The notes under the pieces were generated by a model. The model was not told the origin of the DNA, did no database searches, and saw nothing but the letters and a program-made list of their open reading frames with translations. Shown here piece after piece: positions 25,487 to 35,201 of a stretch of 64,000 nt of DNA (the first letter of the stretch is position 1; every line of letters begins with the position of its first letter). The stretch is from Limosilactobacillus reuteri (GTDB taxonomy: Bacteria > Bacillota > Bacilli > Lactobacillales > Lactobacillaceae). The position numbers were made by a program, and so were the translations under genes. The DNA lies in NCBI RefSeq assembly GCF_013694365.1, contig NZ_CP059275.1, forward strand, positions 806,001-870,000, read 5' to 3'.

Positions 25487-25645
25487 ATGTCGAAGAACAA
25501 TGCACAAGAATATGTACGCAAAATGGAGCAACAACGGCAACGATTTGGGTTAAGAAAACTCAGTGTTGGTGTTGCGTCTGTGTTACTAGGAACTACTTTT
25601 ATGGTCGGAGGTACAGTAGCACACGCTGATAGCATACCTACATAG
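25487..25645 (+). pseudogene. YSIRK-type signal peptide fragment of a surface protein
   Basis: A 52-codon open frame ending in TAG. It encodes a complete YSIRK-type signal peptide: basic head, FGLRKLSVGVASVLLGTTF (variant of YSIRKxxxGxxS) and a cleavage-like GGTVAHAD. The mature protein is missing after six residues. Such signals direct LPxTG adhesins to the division septum. It is the first of three fragments of a decayed adhesin. Confidence 0.75.
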
Positions 25646-26101
25646 ATGGAAGAAGCAACAACAGCAAATACCGATATTACGCAGCTGGTTTCTACTTCTG
25701 TTGTACAAGCTGATAAACAAACTAATGAGGAACAAAACGCAGCCGAAAATACTAGTAGTAATTCACAAAAGGAACAACAATTAGTAAATAAAACAAGTGA
25801 TGAGAGCACAGATCAACTGAATAATAAAAAGAATCAAGAACTAGTAAAGGATAACGAGTATGAATCGATTACTAATTTAAACAAAAATAACGTCAATACA
25901 CAAAATACTCCAGTTGAAGAAAGTAAGGTTTCTCAATCTGCTACCGAACAGAATGCAAGAATTGATTTAACGTTTGTTGATGATGACGATAACGGAAAGA
26001 TAGTAGATTATTCAGAATATTTGCCAAGCGAAGATAATGGTCATCATTATGCATACGGTAAAGTTGGCGATAAGGTTAGTCCGAAAGCATACAATAAATA
26101 A
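25646..26101 (+). pseudogene. Adhesin fragment, Asn/Gln-rich with MucBP-like beginning
   Basis: A 151-residue open frame. Residues 1-105 are Thr/Asn/Gln/Glu-rich and of low complexity, typical of the non-repetitive head after a YSIRK signal. Residues about 106-150 (IDLTFVDDDDNGKIVDYSEYL, quoted here in part) resemble the first strand of a MucBP-type domain. It has no signal or wall anchor and is interpreted as the second piece of the decayed surface protein. Confidence 0.6.
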
Positions 26102-26509
26102 ATGTCACCGGACGTGTCACATCAGTGGAAGTCTCAAGCAGTTGAAACAACGGAATCATTTGATAAATTACTTGATCTTGATCATTGGAATTCATTAGCC
26201 AATGGAAGTGCTTTTGATAATCAATCAGTAGTTTATACGGTAGACTATACAAAAATAAAAATTGGCGATTACGTTCCAAATAATCAAGTGTATTTTAATA
26301 CAGCAGATGCCGAAGTATCAGCTGACGGGACGCACGAGACAGTATATCGTTACTTCTACTACGGGATGACCGATGAAAATGATGAAGGGATTAACACCGA
26401 TCATGTAACTAAGCAGCATTATGGTGGCCGCCAAGCTCTTGAGTTTACGCGTACAAAGACTATCAATACTGATGGGCAAGTGACCATCAGTAAACACTGC
26501 TTAAAATAG
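26102..26509 (+). pseudogene. Adhesin fragment, 135 aa
   Basis: An open frame of surface-protein character: many Tyr, Asp and Thr, strands such as NQSVVYTVDYTKIKIGDYVP and a final RTKTINTDGQVTIS, like the start of a mucus-binding repeat. It stops at an early TAG after HCLK with no anchor. It is probably the third piece of the same broken adhesin; an independent small protein is unlikely. Confidence 0.55.
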
Positions 26510-26608
26510 ATGAATCTTAATGACGCAATTCAAGAATGTTGGAGCAAAATTGACGAAGGACAGGTAGCGACATATATTCCCGCTTTAGCAAAAGTTGATC
26601 CTTATTAA
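26510..26608 (+). pseudogene. Glutaminase N-terminal remnant, 32 aa
   Basis: A short open frame MNLNDAIQECWSKIDEGQV ending AKVDPY and TAA. The run EGQVATYIPALAKVDP matches the beginning of class A glutaminases (serine-dependent, beta-lactamase-like fold), which deaminate glutamine to glutamate. All catalytic residues are missing, so it cannot be active. In lactobacilli glutaminase contributes to acid resistance; this copy is a relic. Confidence 0.65.
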
Positions 26609-26947
26609 ATGAATGCAAACAATAACTCCCTCAACCCCTGGTTGATTCCAGTCACATTAGGTGCGTCTGGAATCGCCGGTTTTATCGCTGGTAAACTTTT
26701 TGGTAACCGCCAAATATCTGCTGAGCGGATCTTAAAATTAGTCAAGAACGATTTTGCAAGTGAAGGTTCTCTAACCGGTAGCTGGATCAATAATAAAGCA
26801 GTACCTTTCCAACGATTTGCGGTTAAAACCCATGCTTATGAAGGCGGCGTTTCTCGTCTAGAAGATGGCGAAGAAGTAGATTACGAGTTTATTGCTGACG
26901 CGTATACTGGTAGTCTATTGGAATTAAAACGAATTGAGAATAACTAA
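26609..26947 (+). CDS. PepSY-like small membrane-anchored protein, 112 aa
   Basis: An N-terminal hydrophobic segment (about residues 10-30, WLIPVTLGASGIAGFIAGKL) anchors the protein. The remainder resembles a PepSY-like module: a helix (SAERILKLVKNDF) followed by strands (YEGGVSRLEDGEEVDYEF and a final helix-strand). Such modules are often inhibitory partners of proteases. No substrate or partner can be named. It precedes thioredoxin and ytpR as in related genomes. Confidence 0.65.
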   Translation: MNANNNSLNPWLIPVTLGASGIAGFIAGKLFGNRQISAERILKLVKNDFASEGSLTGSWINNKAVPFQRFAVKTHAYEGGVSRLEDGEEVDYEFIADAYTGSLLELKRIENN

Positions 26948-27268
26948 ATGGAAAGATTACCACAATTAAAAGAAGATCAATTAATTGAAACTATTAGCAA
27001 TAGCAAGGTTGTCCTTTTCTTTACAGCTGGTTGGTGCCCAGATTGTCGTTTTATTAAGCCGGCAATGCCTGAGATCGAACAAGACTTCAGTGATTATACT
27101 TTCTATGAAGTTGATCGCGATGAAAACATCGACCTCGCTGCTGAATTAAATATATTTGGAATTCCAAGTTTCATTGTATATGATAATGGTAAAGAAATTG
27201 GTCGATTTGTCAATAAAGATCGTAAAACTAAGCAACAAGTTGAAGATTTTTTAAACAATTTGAAGTAA
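26948..27268 (+). CDS. Thioredoxin-family protein
   Basis: A 106-residue thioredoxin fold with active site WCPDC (residues 28-32; classical thioredoxin has CGPC) and the cis-proline segment FGIPSFIVYD. The CPDC motif marks a thiol-disulfide reductase branch common in lactobacilli. Cytoplasmic, no signal peptide. Confidence 0.88.
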   Translation: MERLPQLKEDQLIETISNSKVVLFFTAGWCPDCRFIKPAMPEIEQDFSDYTFYEVDRDENIDLAAELNIFGIPSFIVYDNGKEIGRFVNKDRKTKQQVEDFLNNLK

Positions 27269-27916
27269 ATGTTAATTTCAAGTTACAATCCCAATGAATT
27301 AGGCGACATTTTAGTCGTTATTACCGCTCCAGATGCGGATAACCAAATTACTAAGATTGCTGATGATGTAGCTCAGATCACCGCTGAAAAAGATGGTGCA
27401 TTACTTGGCTATAACTTTATGAACGCCAGCAAGGTCTTACCAGAATTAACAAGTGAAAACGGGCAAGTATTTTTAGATGCAGCCCAAGTTGAAAAATTAA
27501 ATGCAAAGTTACAAGAAGCGGGCTTTGATAAGCTCTTAACGGCTGACGAAGATCCTAAATTTGTGGTCGGTTATGTTGAAAAGATCACTGACCATCCTAA
27601 GTCTGACCACTTAAAAGTAACGCAAACACGGATTGCTGATGATAAGACTGTCCAAATCGTATGTGGATCTCCTAATGTTGCAGAAGGTATTAAAGTCGTA
27701 GTTGCTCGGCCTGGTGCGATGATGCCAGACGGTAAGATCATTTGGCCTGGTCAATTGATGGGTGTTGATAGTGACGGAATGCTCTGTGGTTTCCGTGAAC
27801 TACGGATTAAGAATGCTCCCGATGAAAAGGGCCTATTCATTATCCCTGATGACTGGCAAGAAGTCGGTGAACCGGTTGATTTTGCTAAGGCCGATACGTT
27901 TTACCCAGAAAACTAA
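27269..27916 (+). CDS. ytpR: YtpR-like tRNA-binding-domain protein
   Basis: A 215-residue protein with an N-terminal DUF4479-like domain (about 1-95) and a C-terminal tRNA-binding OB fold (about 95-205; YVEKITDHPKSDHLKVTQ and VCGSPNV) like the B2 domain of phenylalanyl-tRNA synthetase beta. It probably binds RNA; its target is not known. The gene precedes murC. Confidence 0.88.
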   Translation: MLISSYNPNELGDILVVITAPDADNQITKIADDVAQITAEKDGALLGYNFMNASKVLPELTSENGQVFLDAAQVEKLNAKLQEAGFDKLLTADEDPKFVVGYVEKITDHPKSDHLKVTQTRIADDKTVQIVCGSPNVAEGIKVVVARPGAMMPDGKIIWPGQLMGVDSDGMLCGFRELRIKNAPDEKGLFIIPDDWQEVGEPVDFAKADTFYPEN

Positions 27917-29221
27917 ATGGAACAAAATACATATTACTTTGTTGGTATTAAAGGGACCGGGATGGCCGCTTTAGCACGTATCCTTCATGACAAAGGACAC
28001 CAAGTACTAGGTTCAGATATTGAAAAGGAAACATTTACACAAGCGCCATTATTAGCGGCGGGAATTAAAATTTTGCCATTTGATCCAGCCAATTTGAAAC
28101 CAGGGATGATTGTTATCCAAGGAAACGCTTTTGATGATGATCACCCAGAGATTAAACGAGCACATGAATTAGGCCTTAAAATTTTAAGTTACCCTGAGGC
28201 TGTTGAAAATGAGGTTAAGAATCATACTAGTATTGGGATTGCCGGAGCACACGGTAAGACCAGTACGACTGCATTGTTATCACACGTATTAGCGGCAGTT
28301 GAACCAACTAGCTACTTGATCGGTGATGGAGTAGGTAAAGGAAATGCGGATGCACGCTTCTTTGTTTTTGAAGCCGATGAATACCGTGATCACTTCCTTG
28401 CCTACCATCCAGACTATGCAATTATGACAAACGTTGACTTTGATCACCCTGATTACTTCAATGATTTGGCAGATGTCCGTGATTCATTTGAAACATACGG
28501 TAAGCAAGTTCAACGGGCAATTTTTGCTTGGGGAGACGATCCTAGTCTTCGTGACTTAAATGTTGATGTTCCGGTTTACTACTATGGAACTAATCCAGAT
28601 GATGATTTCCGGGCAGAAAGCATTCAACGGACACCAGAAGGCTCAACATATGATGCTTACTTCCGCAACCAAAAGCTTGGCACATTTACCATTCACTTAT
28701 ACGGTGAACACAGTGTTCTTAATAGCTTGGCGGTACTAGCGGTTGCATACATGGAGCACATGAACATGGATGAGATCCAACAGGAACTAGCCAACTTTAG
28801 TGGGGTAAAGCGTCGTTTCAGCGAAACTGACATTGCGGATACGACCATTATTGATGACTATGCTCACCATCCAAGCGAAATTAAAGCAACAATTGATGCG
28901 GCACGGCAAAAGTACCCAGATCGTGAAGTTATCGCTGTTTTCCAGCCTCACACATATTCACGATTGGCCGCTTACATTGATGGTTTTGCAGAATCGCTTA
29001 GCCGAGCAGATAAGACTTTTGTTACCCCAATCTTTGGCTCAATTCGTGAAAATGCTGGAAATGTTTCTAGTGCTGATTTGGAGCAACGGATTGAAGGTAG
29101 TGAAGGTATCGACATGGATACCATGGACAAACTTTTGCAATACCACAATGCGGTAGTTGTTTTCATGGGTGCCGGTGACGTTGAAAAGTACGAAGAAAAG
29201 TACAAAGAATTGTTAAAATAA
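27917..29221 (+). CDS. murC: UDP-N-acetylmuramate--L-alanine ligase
   Basis: A 434-residue Mur ligase adding L-alanine to UDP-MurNAc, the first peptide-building step of peptidoglycan synthesis. The UDP-binding [14 protein letters not shown] lies at residues 10-23 and the P-loop GAHGKTSTT near residue 111. Further marks are DFDHPDYF and [10 protein letters not shown]. Length is normal. Confidence 0.97.
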   Translation: MEQNTYYFVGIKGTGMAALARILHDKGHQVLGSDIEKETFTQAPLLAAGIKILPFDPANLKPGMIVIQGNAFDDDHPEIKRAHELGLKILSYPEAVENEVKNHTSIGIAGAHGKTSTTALLSHVLAAVEPTSYLIGDGVGKGNADARFFVFEADEYRDHFLAYHPDYAIMTNVDFDHPDYFNDLADVRDSFETYGKQVQRAIFAWGDDPSLRDLNVDVPVYYYGTNPDDDFRAESIQRTPEGSTYDAYFRNQKLGTFTIHLYGEHSVLNSLAVLAVAYMEHMNMDEIQQELANFSGVKRRFSETDIADTTIIDDYAHHPSEIKATIDAARQKYPDREVIAVFQPHTYSRLAAYIDGFAESLSRADKTFVTPIFGSIRENAGNVSSADLEQRIEGSEGIDMDTMDKLLQYHNAVVVFMGAGDVEKYEEKYKELLK

Positions 29222-29935
29222 ATGAATAACTTTTCTCAAGAGCCAGGGCGTCGGGTTGTTACTGACGCAGCTGGTTTGAATAGTTTCTTGACCCGAATGT
29301 ATGGAAATATGACGCTGGCAGTTCTTGTTTCTGCATTTAGTGCTTACTTGACCATGGGGGTATTCCGGAGTGCGGTTTTCGGTTTCTTTAGTGCTCACCC
29401 TGGAATGGTTTGGGTTATCTTATTGCTACCGATTGCTTTGTCAATGGGGGTAAGCTTTAGTGCTACCCGGAACCCAGTTGGGGCATTTGTTATGCTGATG
29501 CTGACGGCAATAATCTATGGTGTCGAGTTTGCAATTATTGCTGGTGTTTATTCGGGAGCAAGCATTGCCTCAGCTTTCGTATCATCCGCGGCTGTTTTTG
29601 TCACGATGGCTTTGTATGGGACCATTACTAAGCGCGACTTAAGCAAGTTTGGTGCTCACGCGATGGCTGCCTTGATTGCTTTAATGATTGCTTACCTTAT
29701 CAACATGTTCTTACAAAGTCCGGCCATTGCTTACATCTTCTCCTTTATTGCTGTTATTATCTTTACTGTTTTAACAGCTTGGGATGCACAAAAGATGAAG
29801 CAGATCTACATCAACTATGGTGGCGAAGTATCAACAAACGGTTTAGCTGTTCTAGGTGCCCTTCAATTGTACTTAGACTTTGTAAATCTCTTTATCTCAC
29901 TTCTTCAAATTTTTGGAATGAGTGACCGAAATTAA
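29222..29935 (+). CDS. Bax inhibitor-1 (YccA/TMBIM) family membrane protein
   Basis: A 237-residue protein with seven hydrophobic segments and a C-terminal charged end (FGMSDRN). Features of the BI-1 family include the conserved TAWDAQKMKQIY segment and LQLYLDFVNLFI. Bacterial members behave as pH-sensitive calcium leak channels or interact with FtsH; the role in this organism is unknown. Confidence 0.9.
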   Translation: MNNFSQEPGRRVVTDAAGLNSFLTRMYGNMTLAVLVSAFSAYLTMGVFRSAVFGFFSAHPGMVWVILLLPIALSMGVSFSATRNPVGAFVMLMLTAIIYGVEFAIIAGVYSGASIASAFVSSAAVFVTMALYGTITKRDLSKFGAHAMAALIALMIAYLINMFLQSPAIAYIFSFIAVIIFTVLTAWDAQKMKQIYINYGGEVSTNGLAVLGALQLYLDFVNLFISLLQIFGMSDRN

Positions 29936-29981
29936 AGTGTGAAACAATCTTCTCGACAAGGCGATGGGCTAAGCTAGGACG
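29936..29981 (+). other. 46-base segment of unknown nature
   Basis: These bases lie between the BI-1 stop and the next ATG, where elsewhere in the window genes abut. They contain a GTG-started run of 12 codons ending in TAG (29937-29975) and four further bases. No tRNA fold, repeat or protein family is recognised. It may be the 5' part of the flipped pseudogene feature that follows. Confidence 0.3.
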
Positions 29982-30509
29982 ATGATTAGCACGGCACGGG
30001 CTGATTATCGTTCGTACTTAGACTCGAGCCTTGTGTTGATTACATTTATTCTTGGATTAGCAATGGTCAGCAGCCTGCATGCCCATTTAAGAACTGATTA
30101 TTGGCGAGTAGTTTGTTTATTGCCGATTTTATTAGTAGGAGCAATTATCGGTTTTCTCCCCGATAGCTTCCCTGACTATTTGATGGTACCAGCTGTTTCA
30201 TTTGGGCTTGCAATGCAAAGTGCCACTTTTAGCAAAATCGAGGGGCTCGGCTATAACAGTGTCTTTACAAGCGGCAGTGTCAAAAAAGCTGCGGTTGCCT
30301 GGAGCGAATATTATTTTCATCATGATCGCTCGCAACGATCAGCTGCCTTTAGTTATTTAATGATCGTGATCTGTTTTACGCTCGGCGCGATCATTTCTGC
30401 GCAGTTGCTTCCCTTTTTCCGAATGAAAACTATCTGGATTGCCACTTTTTTGATTCTCGTAACTGATAGTTCTTATTACTTAACTAAAAGGAAAAAAGTT
30501 AATAAGTAG
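29982..30509 (+). pseudogene. DUF1275 (YoaK-like) membrane protein, C-terminal piece
   Basis: A 175-residue fragment with about five membrane helices, matching the later part of DUF1275 proteins (LVLITFILGLAMVSSLHAHL, then SGSVKKAA...). The N-terminal piece follows at 30510-30638, so the two are in reverse order here and the gene is natively on the opposite strand. The middle between the pieces (with the conserved QTGN region) is absent. The protein would be a multi-pass membrane protein of unknown transport role. Confidence 0.7.
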
Positions 30510-30638
30510 ATGGATAAACTCATTAACTATCAAAAGCCTGCAGAAGCACGTCTCTTTGCCCTGCTCCTCACTTTTAGCGGTGGCTTCATCGATGCTTTTA
30601 CATATATCAAATGTGGGCGCACAATGGCAGCAGCCTAA
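30510..30638 (+). pseudogene. DUF1275 membrane protein, N-terminal piece ended by a nonsense codon
   Basis: A 42-codon open frame ending GGFIDAFTYIKCGRTMAAA followed by TAA. In DUF1275 proteins this segment continues with Q-T-G-N, so a CAA-to-TAA change at the conserved glutamine explains the stop. The downstream piece is at 29982-30509. The gene is therefore interrupted. Confidence 0.72.
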
Positions 30639-33305
30639 ATGACAAAACAATTATTGTTAATTGACGGAAATAGTATTGTTTTCCGGGCATTTTTTGCTAT
30701 GCATAATCAAATGGACAAATTTACAAATAAGGACGGCTTGCATACAGCTGCAATTTATGGCTTTAAGTTGATGCTTGACCATGTGTTGCAAAACTTTAAA
30801 CCGGATGCGGCTTTAGTAGCCTTTGATGCAGGAAAAGTAACCTTCCGGACGAAGATGTATGATGACTATAAGGGTGGTCGAAACAAGACGCCTAATGAAT
30901 TGACCGAGCAGATCCCTTATGTGCGCGAATTGATCAAAGACTCTGGATTACATAGTTATGAATTAGCTAACTATGAAGCTGATGATATTATCGGTACTTT
31001 GGCTAAGCAAGCGGATGATGCTGGCTACAAGACGTTGATCGTAACTGGAGATCGAGACCTTACCCAGTTAGCAAGTGAGAATACGACCGTTGCTGTTACC
31101 CACAAAGGAGTTACTGATACGGAGCACTACACGCCAGCGCATGTCGAAGAAAAATTAGGAATTACGCCGCGCCAAATAATTGATATGAAGGCACTGATGG
31201 GTGATTCTTCCGATAATTATCCTGGTGTAACTAAAATCGGGGAAAAGACTGCAATCAAGCTTGTAAAACAGTTTGGTTCAGTTGAAGAGCTTTATGACCA
31301 TATCGATGACCTCAAAAAGAGTAAGATGAAAGAACATTTGATTGAGGATGAAGAGGTTGCTCGCCAATGTAAGACATTAGCAACAATTCTTCGGGATGCT
31401 CCGATCAAGATTGGCTTAGATGATCTGCAATATCAGGGCCCACAAACGGATGACTTGATTAAATTTTACAAAGAGATGGGCTTTAAATCTTTCTTGAAAA
31501 AGATGGATATCGATGGGGCTGGAGAGGAAGACGAAGCTGAGATTGCTCCAATTGACTACACAGTTTTAACTAAAGATAACTTAGATGACCTAGGACAATT
31601 AACGGGTGAAGTAAGTTTTTACCTTGAAATGTCAGAAGAAAATTACCACACGTCACCATTCGCTGGTTTTGTGATCGGCAATGAAGGACACTGGTTTACG
31701 AGTCGAGATGTGGACCTGCTTAAAGAGGCGCCTCTCAAGGATTTACTCCAGAGTGATAGTGTTGAGAAGAATGTCTTTAATGCCAAGGCACAAATCGTTG
31801 GGCTTCATCGCCTCGGTATTCCGCTTGAAAACATTAATTTTGATCTACTTTTGGCATCTTACCTTCTAAATACTAATGATAATAGTAACGACCTGGGACA
31901 AGTAGCTCAGGAACACGGTTACGATGATGTCCGAACAGATGAGGAAGTTTATGGTAAAGGTGCTAAGCGCGCTGTGCCTGATGATGATAAGACCTTCTTT
32001 AGTCACCTGGCTACGAAGGCGCGGGCAATTGAACAGCTGCGCAAGGATCTTTTTGCCAAATTAGACGAAAATAAGCAAACGCCACTATATACTGATATTG
32101 AATTACCGCTAACCCGGGTTCTTGCAAAAATGGAAATTGCGGGTGTCCATGTAGATGCACAAACTTTGAAAGATATGGGTAGTAAATTAACTGAACGGCT
32201 ATCAGAAATTGAAAGTCAGATCTATCAAGAAGCTGGCGAGGAATTTAACATTAACTCTACTAAGCAACTAGGCCATATTCTGTTTGAAAAATTGAAATTA
32301 CCAGTGATCAAAAAGACCAAGACCGGTTATTCCACTGCAGTTGATGTGCTGGAGAAGTTAGCTGATAAGTCACCGATTGTTGAGCAAATTTTGGAATATC
32401 GTCAAATTGCTAAGCTTCAATCTACCTATATCACTGGTTTGCTGAAAGTTATCCATTCAAATGACCAGAAGATCCATACGCGCTACTTACAGACATTAAC
32501 GCAGACTGGTCGCTTGTCTTCTGTTGATCCTAATCTGCAAAATATTCCAGTACGGTTGCCGGAAGGGCGCTTAATCAGAAAGGCATTTGTTCCTAGTCAT
32601 GAAGGTTGGCAAATCTTCTCTTCAGATTATTCGCAAGTTGAATTACGGGTTCTTGCTCACATCACTGGTGACAAGAACCTTCAGGAAGACTTTAAGAATG
32701 GTGAAGATATTCATGCTAGTACAGCTCGCCGAATTTTCCATCTAGCCCCTGATGCCGAGATTGACCGTAATATGCGGCGTCGGGCAAAAGCAGTTAATTT
32801 TGGAATTGTTTACGGGATTAGTGATTACGGACTGGCACAACGGATTCATGTTAGTCGTGCAGAAGCTCATGAATTTATTCAAAATTATTTCCATGAATTC
32901 CCCGGTGTAAAGAAATACATCAATGACACGATTGCGTTTGCTAAAGAAAATGGTTATGTTGAGACGATTACTCACCGTCGTCGTTACTTACCAGATATTC
33001 ATGCCAAAAGTTTTAGCAAGCGATCATTTGCAGAGCGGACTGCAATGAATACGCCAATTCAGGGGAGCGCTGCTGATATCATTAAGATTGCGATGATCCG
33101 GATGCAAGATGAGCTTGAGAAACGTCATCTAAAGGCAAAAATGCTCTTGCAGATTCATGATGAATTAGTCTTTGAGGCTCCAAAGGAAGAAATCCCGGTT
33201 CTATCGGAATTGGTGCCAAAAGTAATGGATTCGGCCGTTAAGTTGGATGTGCCGCTTAAAGTAGATAGTAAGTATGGGGATACCTGGTATGACCTTAAAA
33301 AATAG
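30639..33305 (+). CDS. polA: DNA polymerase I
   Basis: An 888-residue polymerase. The N-terminal 5'-3' exonuclease (about 1-295) shows IDGNSIVFRAFFAM, DRDLTQL and GVTKIGEKTA. The central 3'-5' exonuclease fold (about 305-475) has lost the acidic residues of the active site (FYLEMSEEN where active enzymes have FDTET), so it probably does not proofread. The polymerase domain contains SDYSQVELRVL, RRRAKAVNFGIVYGIS and QIHDELVFE. It leads a polA-mutM-coaE-nrdR-dnaB-dnaI series in native order. Confidence 0.96.
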   Translation: MTKQLLLIDGNSIVFRAFFAMHNQMDKFTNKDGLHTAAIYGFKLMLDHVLQNFKPDAALVAFDAGKVTFRTKMYDDYKGGRNKTPNELTEQIPYVRELIKDSGLHSYELANYEADDIIGTLAKQADDAGYKTLIVTGDRDLTQLASENTTVAVTHKGVTDTEHYTPAHVEEKLGITPRQIIDMKALMGDSSDNYPGVTKIGEKTAIKLVKQFGSVEELYDHIDDLKKSKMKEHLIEDEEVARQCKTLATILRDAPIKIGLDDLQYQGPQTDDLIKFYKEMGFKSFLKKMDIDGAGEEDEAEIAPIDYTVLTKDNLDDLGQLTGEVSFYLEMSEENYHTSPFAGFVIGNEGHWFTSRDVDLLKEAPLKDLLQSDSVEKNVFNAKAQIVGLHRLGIPLENINFDLLLASYLLNTNDNSNDLGQVAQEHGYDDVRTDEEVYGKGAKRAVPDDDKTFFSHLATKARAIEQLRKDLFAKLDENKQTPLYTDIELPLTRVLAKMEIAGVHVDAQTLKDMGSKLTERLSEIESQIYQEAGEEFNINSTKQLGHILFEKLKLPVIKKTKTGYSTAVDVLEKLADKSPIVEQILEYRQIAKLQSTYITGLLKVIHSNDQKIHTRYLQTLTQTGRLSSVDPNLQNIPVRLPEGRLIRKAFVPSHEGWQIFSSDYSQVELRVLAHITGDKNLQEDFKNGEDIHASTARRIFHLAPDAEIDRNMRRRAKAVNFGIVYGISDYGLAQRIHVSRAEAHEFIQNYFHEFPGVKKYINDTIAFAKENGYVETITHRRRYLPDIHAKSFSKRSFAERTAMNTPIQGSAADIIKIAMIRMQDELEKRHLKAKMLLQIHDELVFEAPKEEIPVLSELVPKVMDSAVKLDVPLKVDSKYGDTWYDLKK

Positions 33306-34136
33306 ATGCCTGAATTACCAGAAGTTGAAACTGTTCGCCGCGGTTTGCTGAAGATTGCCGCTAAGCGTAAAATTAACGCGATCGATGTTTATTATGGTAA
33401 AACGATTACCAATGACGTTGAAGATTTTCGGCAGGCGTTGATTGGACAGACGATTGAAAATGTTGATCGGCGAGGGAAATATCTTCTTTTTCGTTTTACT
33501 AATGATTTGACGATGATTTCACACCTTCGCATGGAAGGAAAATATTACAACCAACCGATTGGCGGACCAATTGATAAACATACCCATGTTGTCTTTGAAT
33601 TTACGGACGGCACGGAATTATGTTATCAAGATACCCGTAAATTTGGGCGGATGACACTGGTAAAAACCGGTGATGAGATGAATGTCGGCGGATTGAAGAC
33701 GATTGGCCCTGAACCGACAGAAGACGCCTTTACGTTGCCATACTTTACAGCTGAATTAAAAAAGAGTCGGGGAAAAATTAAGCCATTCTTGCTTAATCAG
33801 CGTCATGTCGCCGGTCTGGGTAACATTTACGTTGATGAGGTGCTATGGATGACGGGGATAAACCCGGAGCAACCAGCCAATACTTTAACGGCTAGCCAAA
33901 TTACTGAATTACGGAAAAATATTATCAAAGAATTGGCGACAGCGATTAAGTACAAGGGAACCACTGTGCATAGTTTTACGAATGCATTTGGTGATGCCGG
34001 CGCTTTCCAAGATCGCTTAAAAGCTTATGGTCATGCGGGAGATGAATGTCCGCGTTGTGGCACGAAAATGGTTAAAATTAAGGTTGCTGAACGTGGAACG
34101 ACATTTTGTCCACACTGTCAAGTATTGAAGGAATAA
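33306..34136 (+). CDS. mutM: Formamidopyrimidine-DNA glycosylase
   Basis: A 276-residue base-excision repair enzyme removing 8-oxoguanine. The start MPELPEVETV provides the catalytic proline P2 (after Met removal) and E3. A C-terminal zinc finger CPRCG...CPHC (about residues 244-271) is intact. Length is normal. It is directly downstream of polA as in many Bacillota. Confidence 0.97.
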   Translation: MPELPEVETVRRGLLKIAAKRKINAIDVYYGKTITNDVEDFRQALIGQTIENVDRRGKYLLFRFTNDLTMISHLRMEGKYYNQPIGGPIDKHTHVVFEFTDGTELCYQDTRKFGRMTLVKTGDEMNVGGLKTIGPEPTEDAFTLPYFTAELKKSRGKIKPFLLNQRHVAGLGNIYVDEVLWMTGINPEQPANTLTASQITELRKNIIKELATAIKYKGTTVHSFTNAFGDAGAFQDRLKAYGHAGDECPRCGTKMVKIKVAERGTTFCPHCQVLKE

Positions 34137-34736
34137 ATGACAAAAATAGTTGGATTAACAGGTGGAATCGCAACCGGCAAGACAACGGTAAGCACTATTT
34201 TGCGCCAGGCTGGGATTCCGGTGATTGATGCTGACCAAGTAGCGCGGCAAGTCCAGGCACCAGACTCGGTTGGGTTAACACGGATTGTCAAAGTATTTGG
34301 TCCAAAAGTACTTTTGCCAACTGGGGAGCTCAATCGGCAAGCCTTAGCAAAAATTGTCTTTAATGATAAAGAAGCGTTGAAAAAACTCAATGAGATTCTT
34401 CAGCCATTAATTTACGATGCTATCTTTGCGCAGGTTAATACTTTAAAAAAACAGGGTATTCCGCTCGTGGTGTTAGATGTACCATTATTATTCGAGCAAC
34501 ATTATGATGGAGATTGTGATTATGTGGTAGTTGTTTATACTGATCCACAAACGCAGCTTAAACGGTTAATGGCTCGTGATCATTGTTCTAAAGAGGAAGC
34601 GCAAGCGCGAATTGCTGCCCAAATGCCATTATCAGATAAAGAAGCGCGGGCGGATTTTAAAATAAATAATAATGGTGACCAGGCTGCCCTGCAAAAACGA
34701 GTCGCATCCCTAATAAATCAGCTAAAAGCAGAGTAA
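34137..34736 (+). CDS. coaE: Dephospho-CoA kinase
   Basis: A 199-residue kinase catalysing the last step of coenzyme A synthesis. P-loop GGIATGKTT at residues 9-17; the substrate DADQVARQ and the lid region RLMARDHCSKEEAQ are present. Length is normal. It lies between mutM and nrdR. Confidence 0.95.
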   Translation: MTKIVGLTGGIATGKTTVSTILRQAGIPVIDADQVARQVQAPDSVGLTRIVKVFGPKVLLPTGELNRQALAKIVFNDKEALKKLNEILQPLIYDAIFAQVNTLKKQGIPLVVLDVPLLFEQHYDGDCDYVVVVYTDPQTQLKRLMARDHCSKEEAQARIAAQMPLSDKEARADFKINNNGDQAALQKRVASLINQLKAE

Positions 34737-35201
34737 TTGCGCTGTCCACATTGTCACAAAAATGGATCACGGGTTGTCGATAGTCGGCCAAGCGAAGACG
34801 GAAGCTTTATTCGTCGTCGTCGTGAGTGCATTCATTGTGGCTTTCGTTTTACAACCTTTGAACGGTACGAGGAAACGCCACTACTAGTAATTAAAAAAGA
34901 TGGCACGCGCCAAGAATTCAGTCGCCAAAAGATCCTCAATGGGATTGTGCGCTCGGCAGAAAAACGACCGGTTAGTATGGAGCGATTGACCAAGATTGCA
35001 GATAAAGTGGAAAAACAAATCCGGAGTATTGGTGAAAGCGAAGTCTCCAGTCAAATTATTGGTAAATTTGTGATGAACGAATTAAAAGGCGTCGATGAGA
35101 TTGCTTATATTCGGTTTGCAAGTGTTTACCGCCAATTTAAGGACGTTGATGCCTTTATGAGCGAACTTGAAACCATGATGAAGGCAGAACATAAAAAATA
35201 A
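34737..35201 (+). CDS. nrdR: Transcriptional repressor NrdR
   Basis: A TTG-initiated 154-residue regulator of ribonucleotide reductase genes. The N-terminal zinc ribbon has CPHCHKNGSRVVDSR and CIHCGFRF; an ATP-cone domain spans about 49-139 (VIKKDGTRQEFSRQKIL). It senses dATP/ATP and binds NrdR boxes; none is visible here because intergenic DNA is missing. Confidence 0.96.
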   Translation: MRCPHCHKNGSRVVDSRPSEDGSFIRRRRECIHCGFRFTTFERYEETPLLVIKKDGTRQEFSRQKILNGIVRSAEKRPVSMERLTKIADKVEKQIRSIGESEVSSQIIGKFVMNELKGVDEIAYIRFASVYRQFKDVDAFMSELETMMKAEHKK

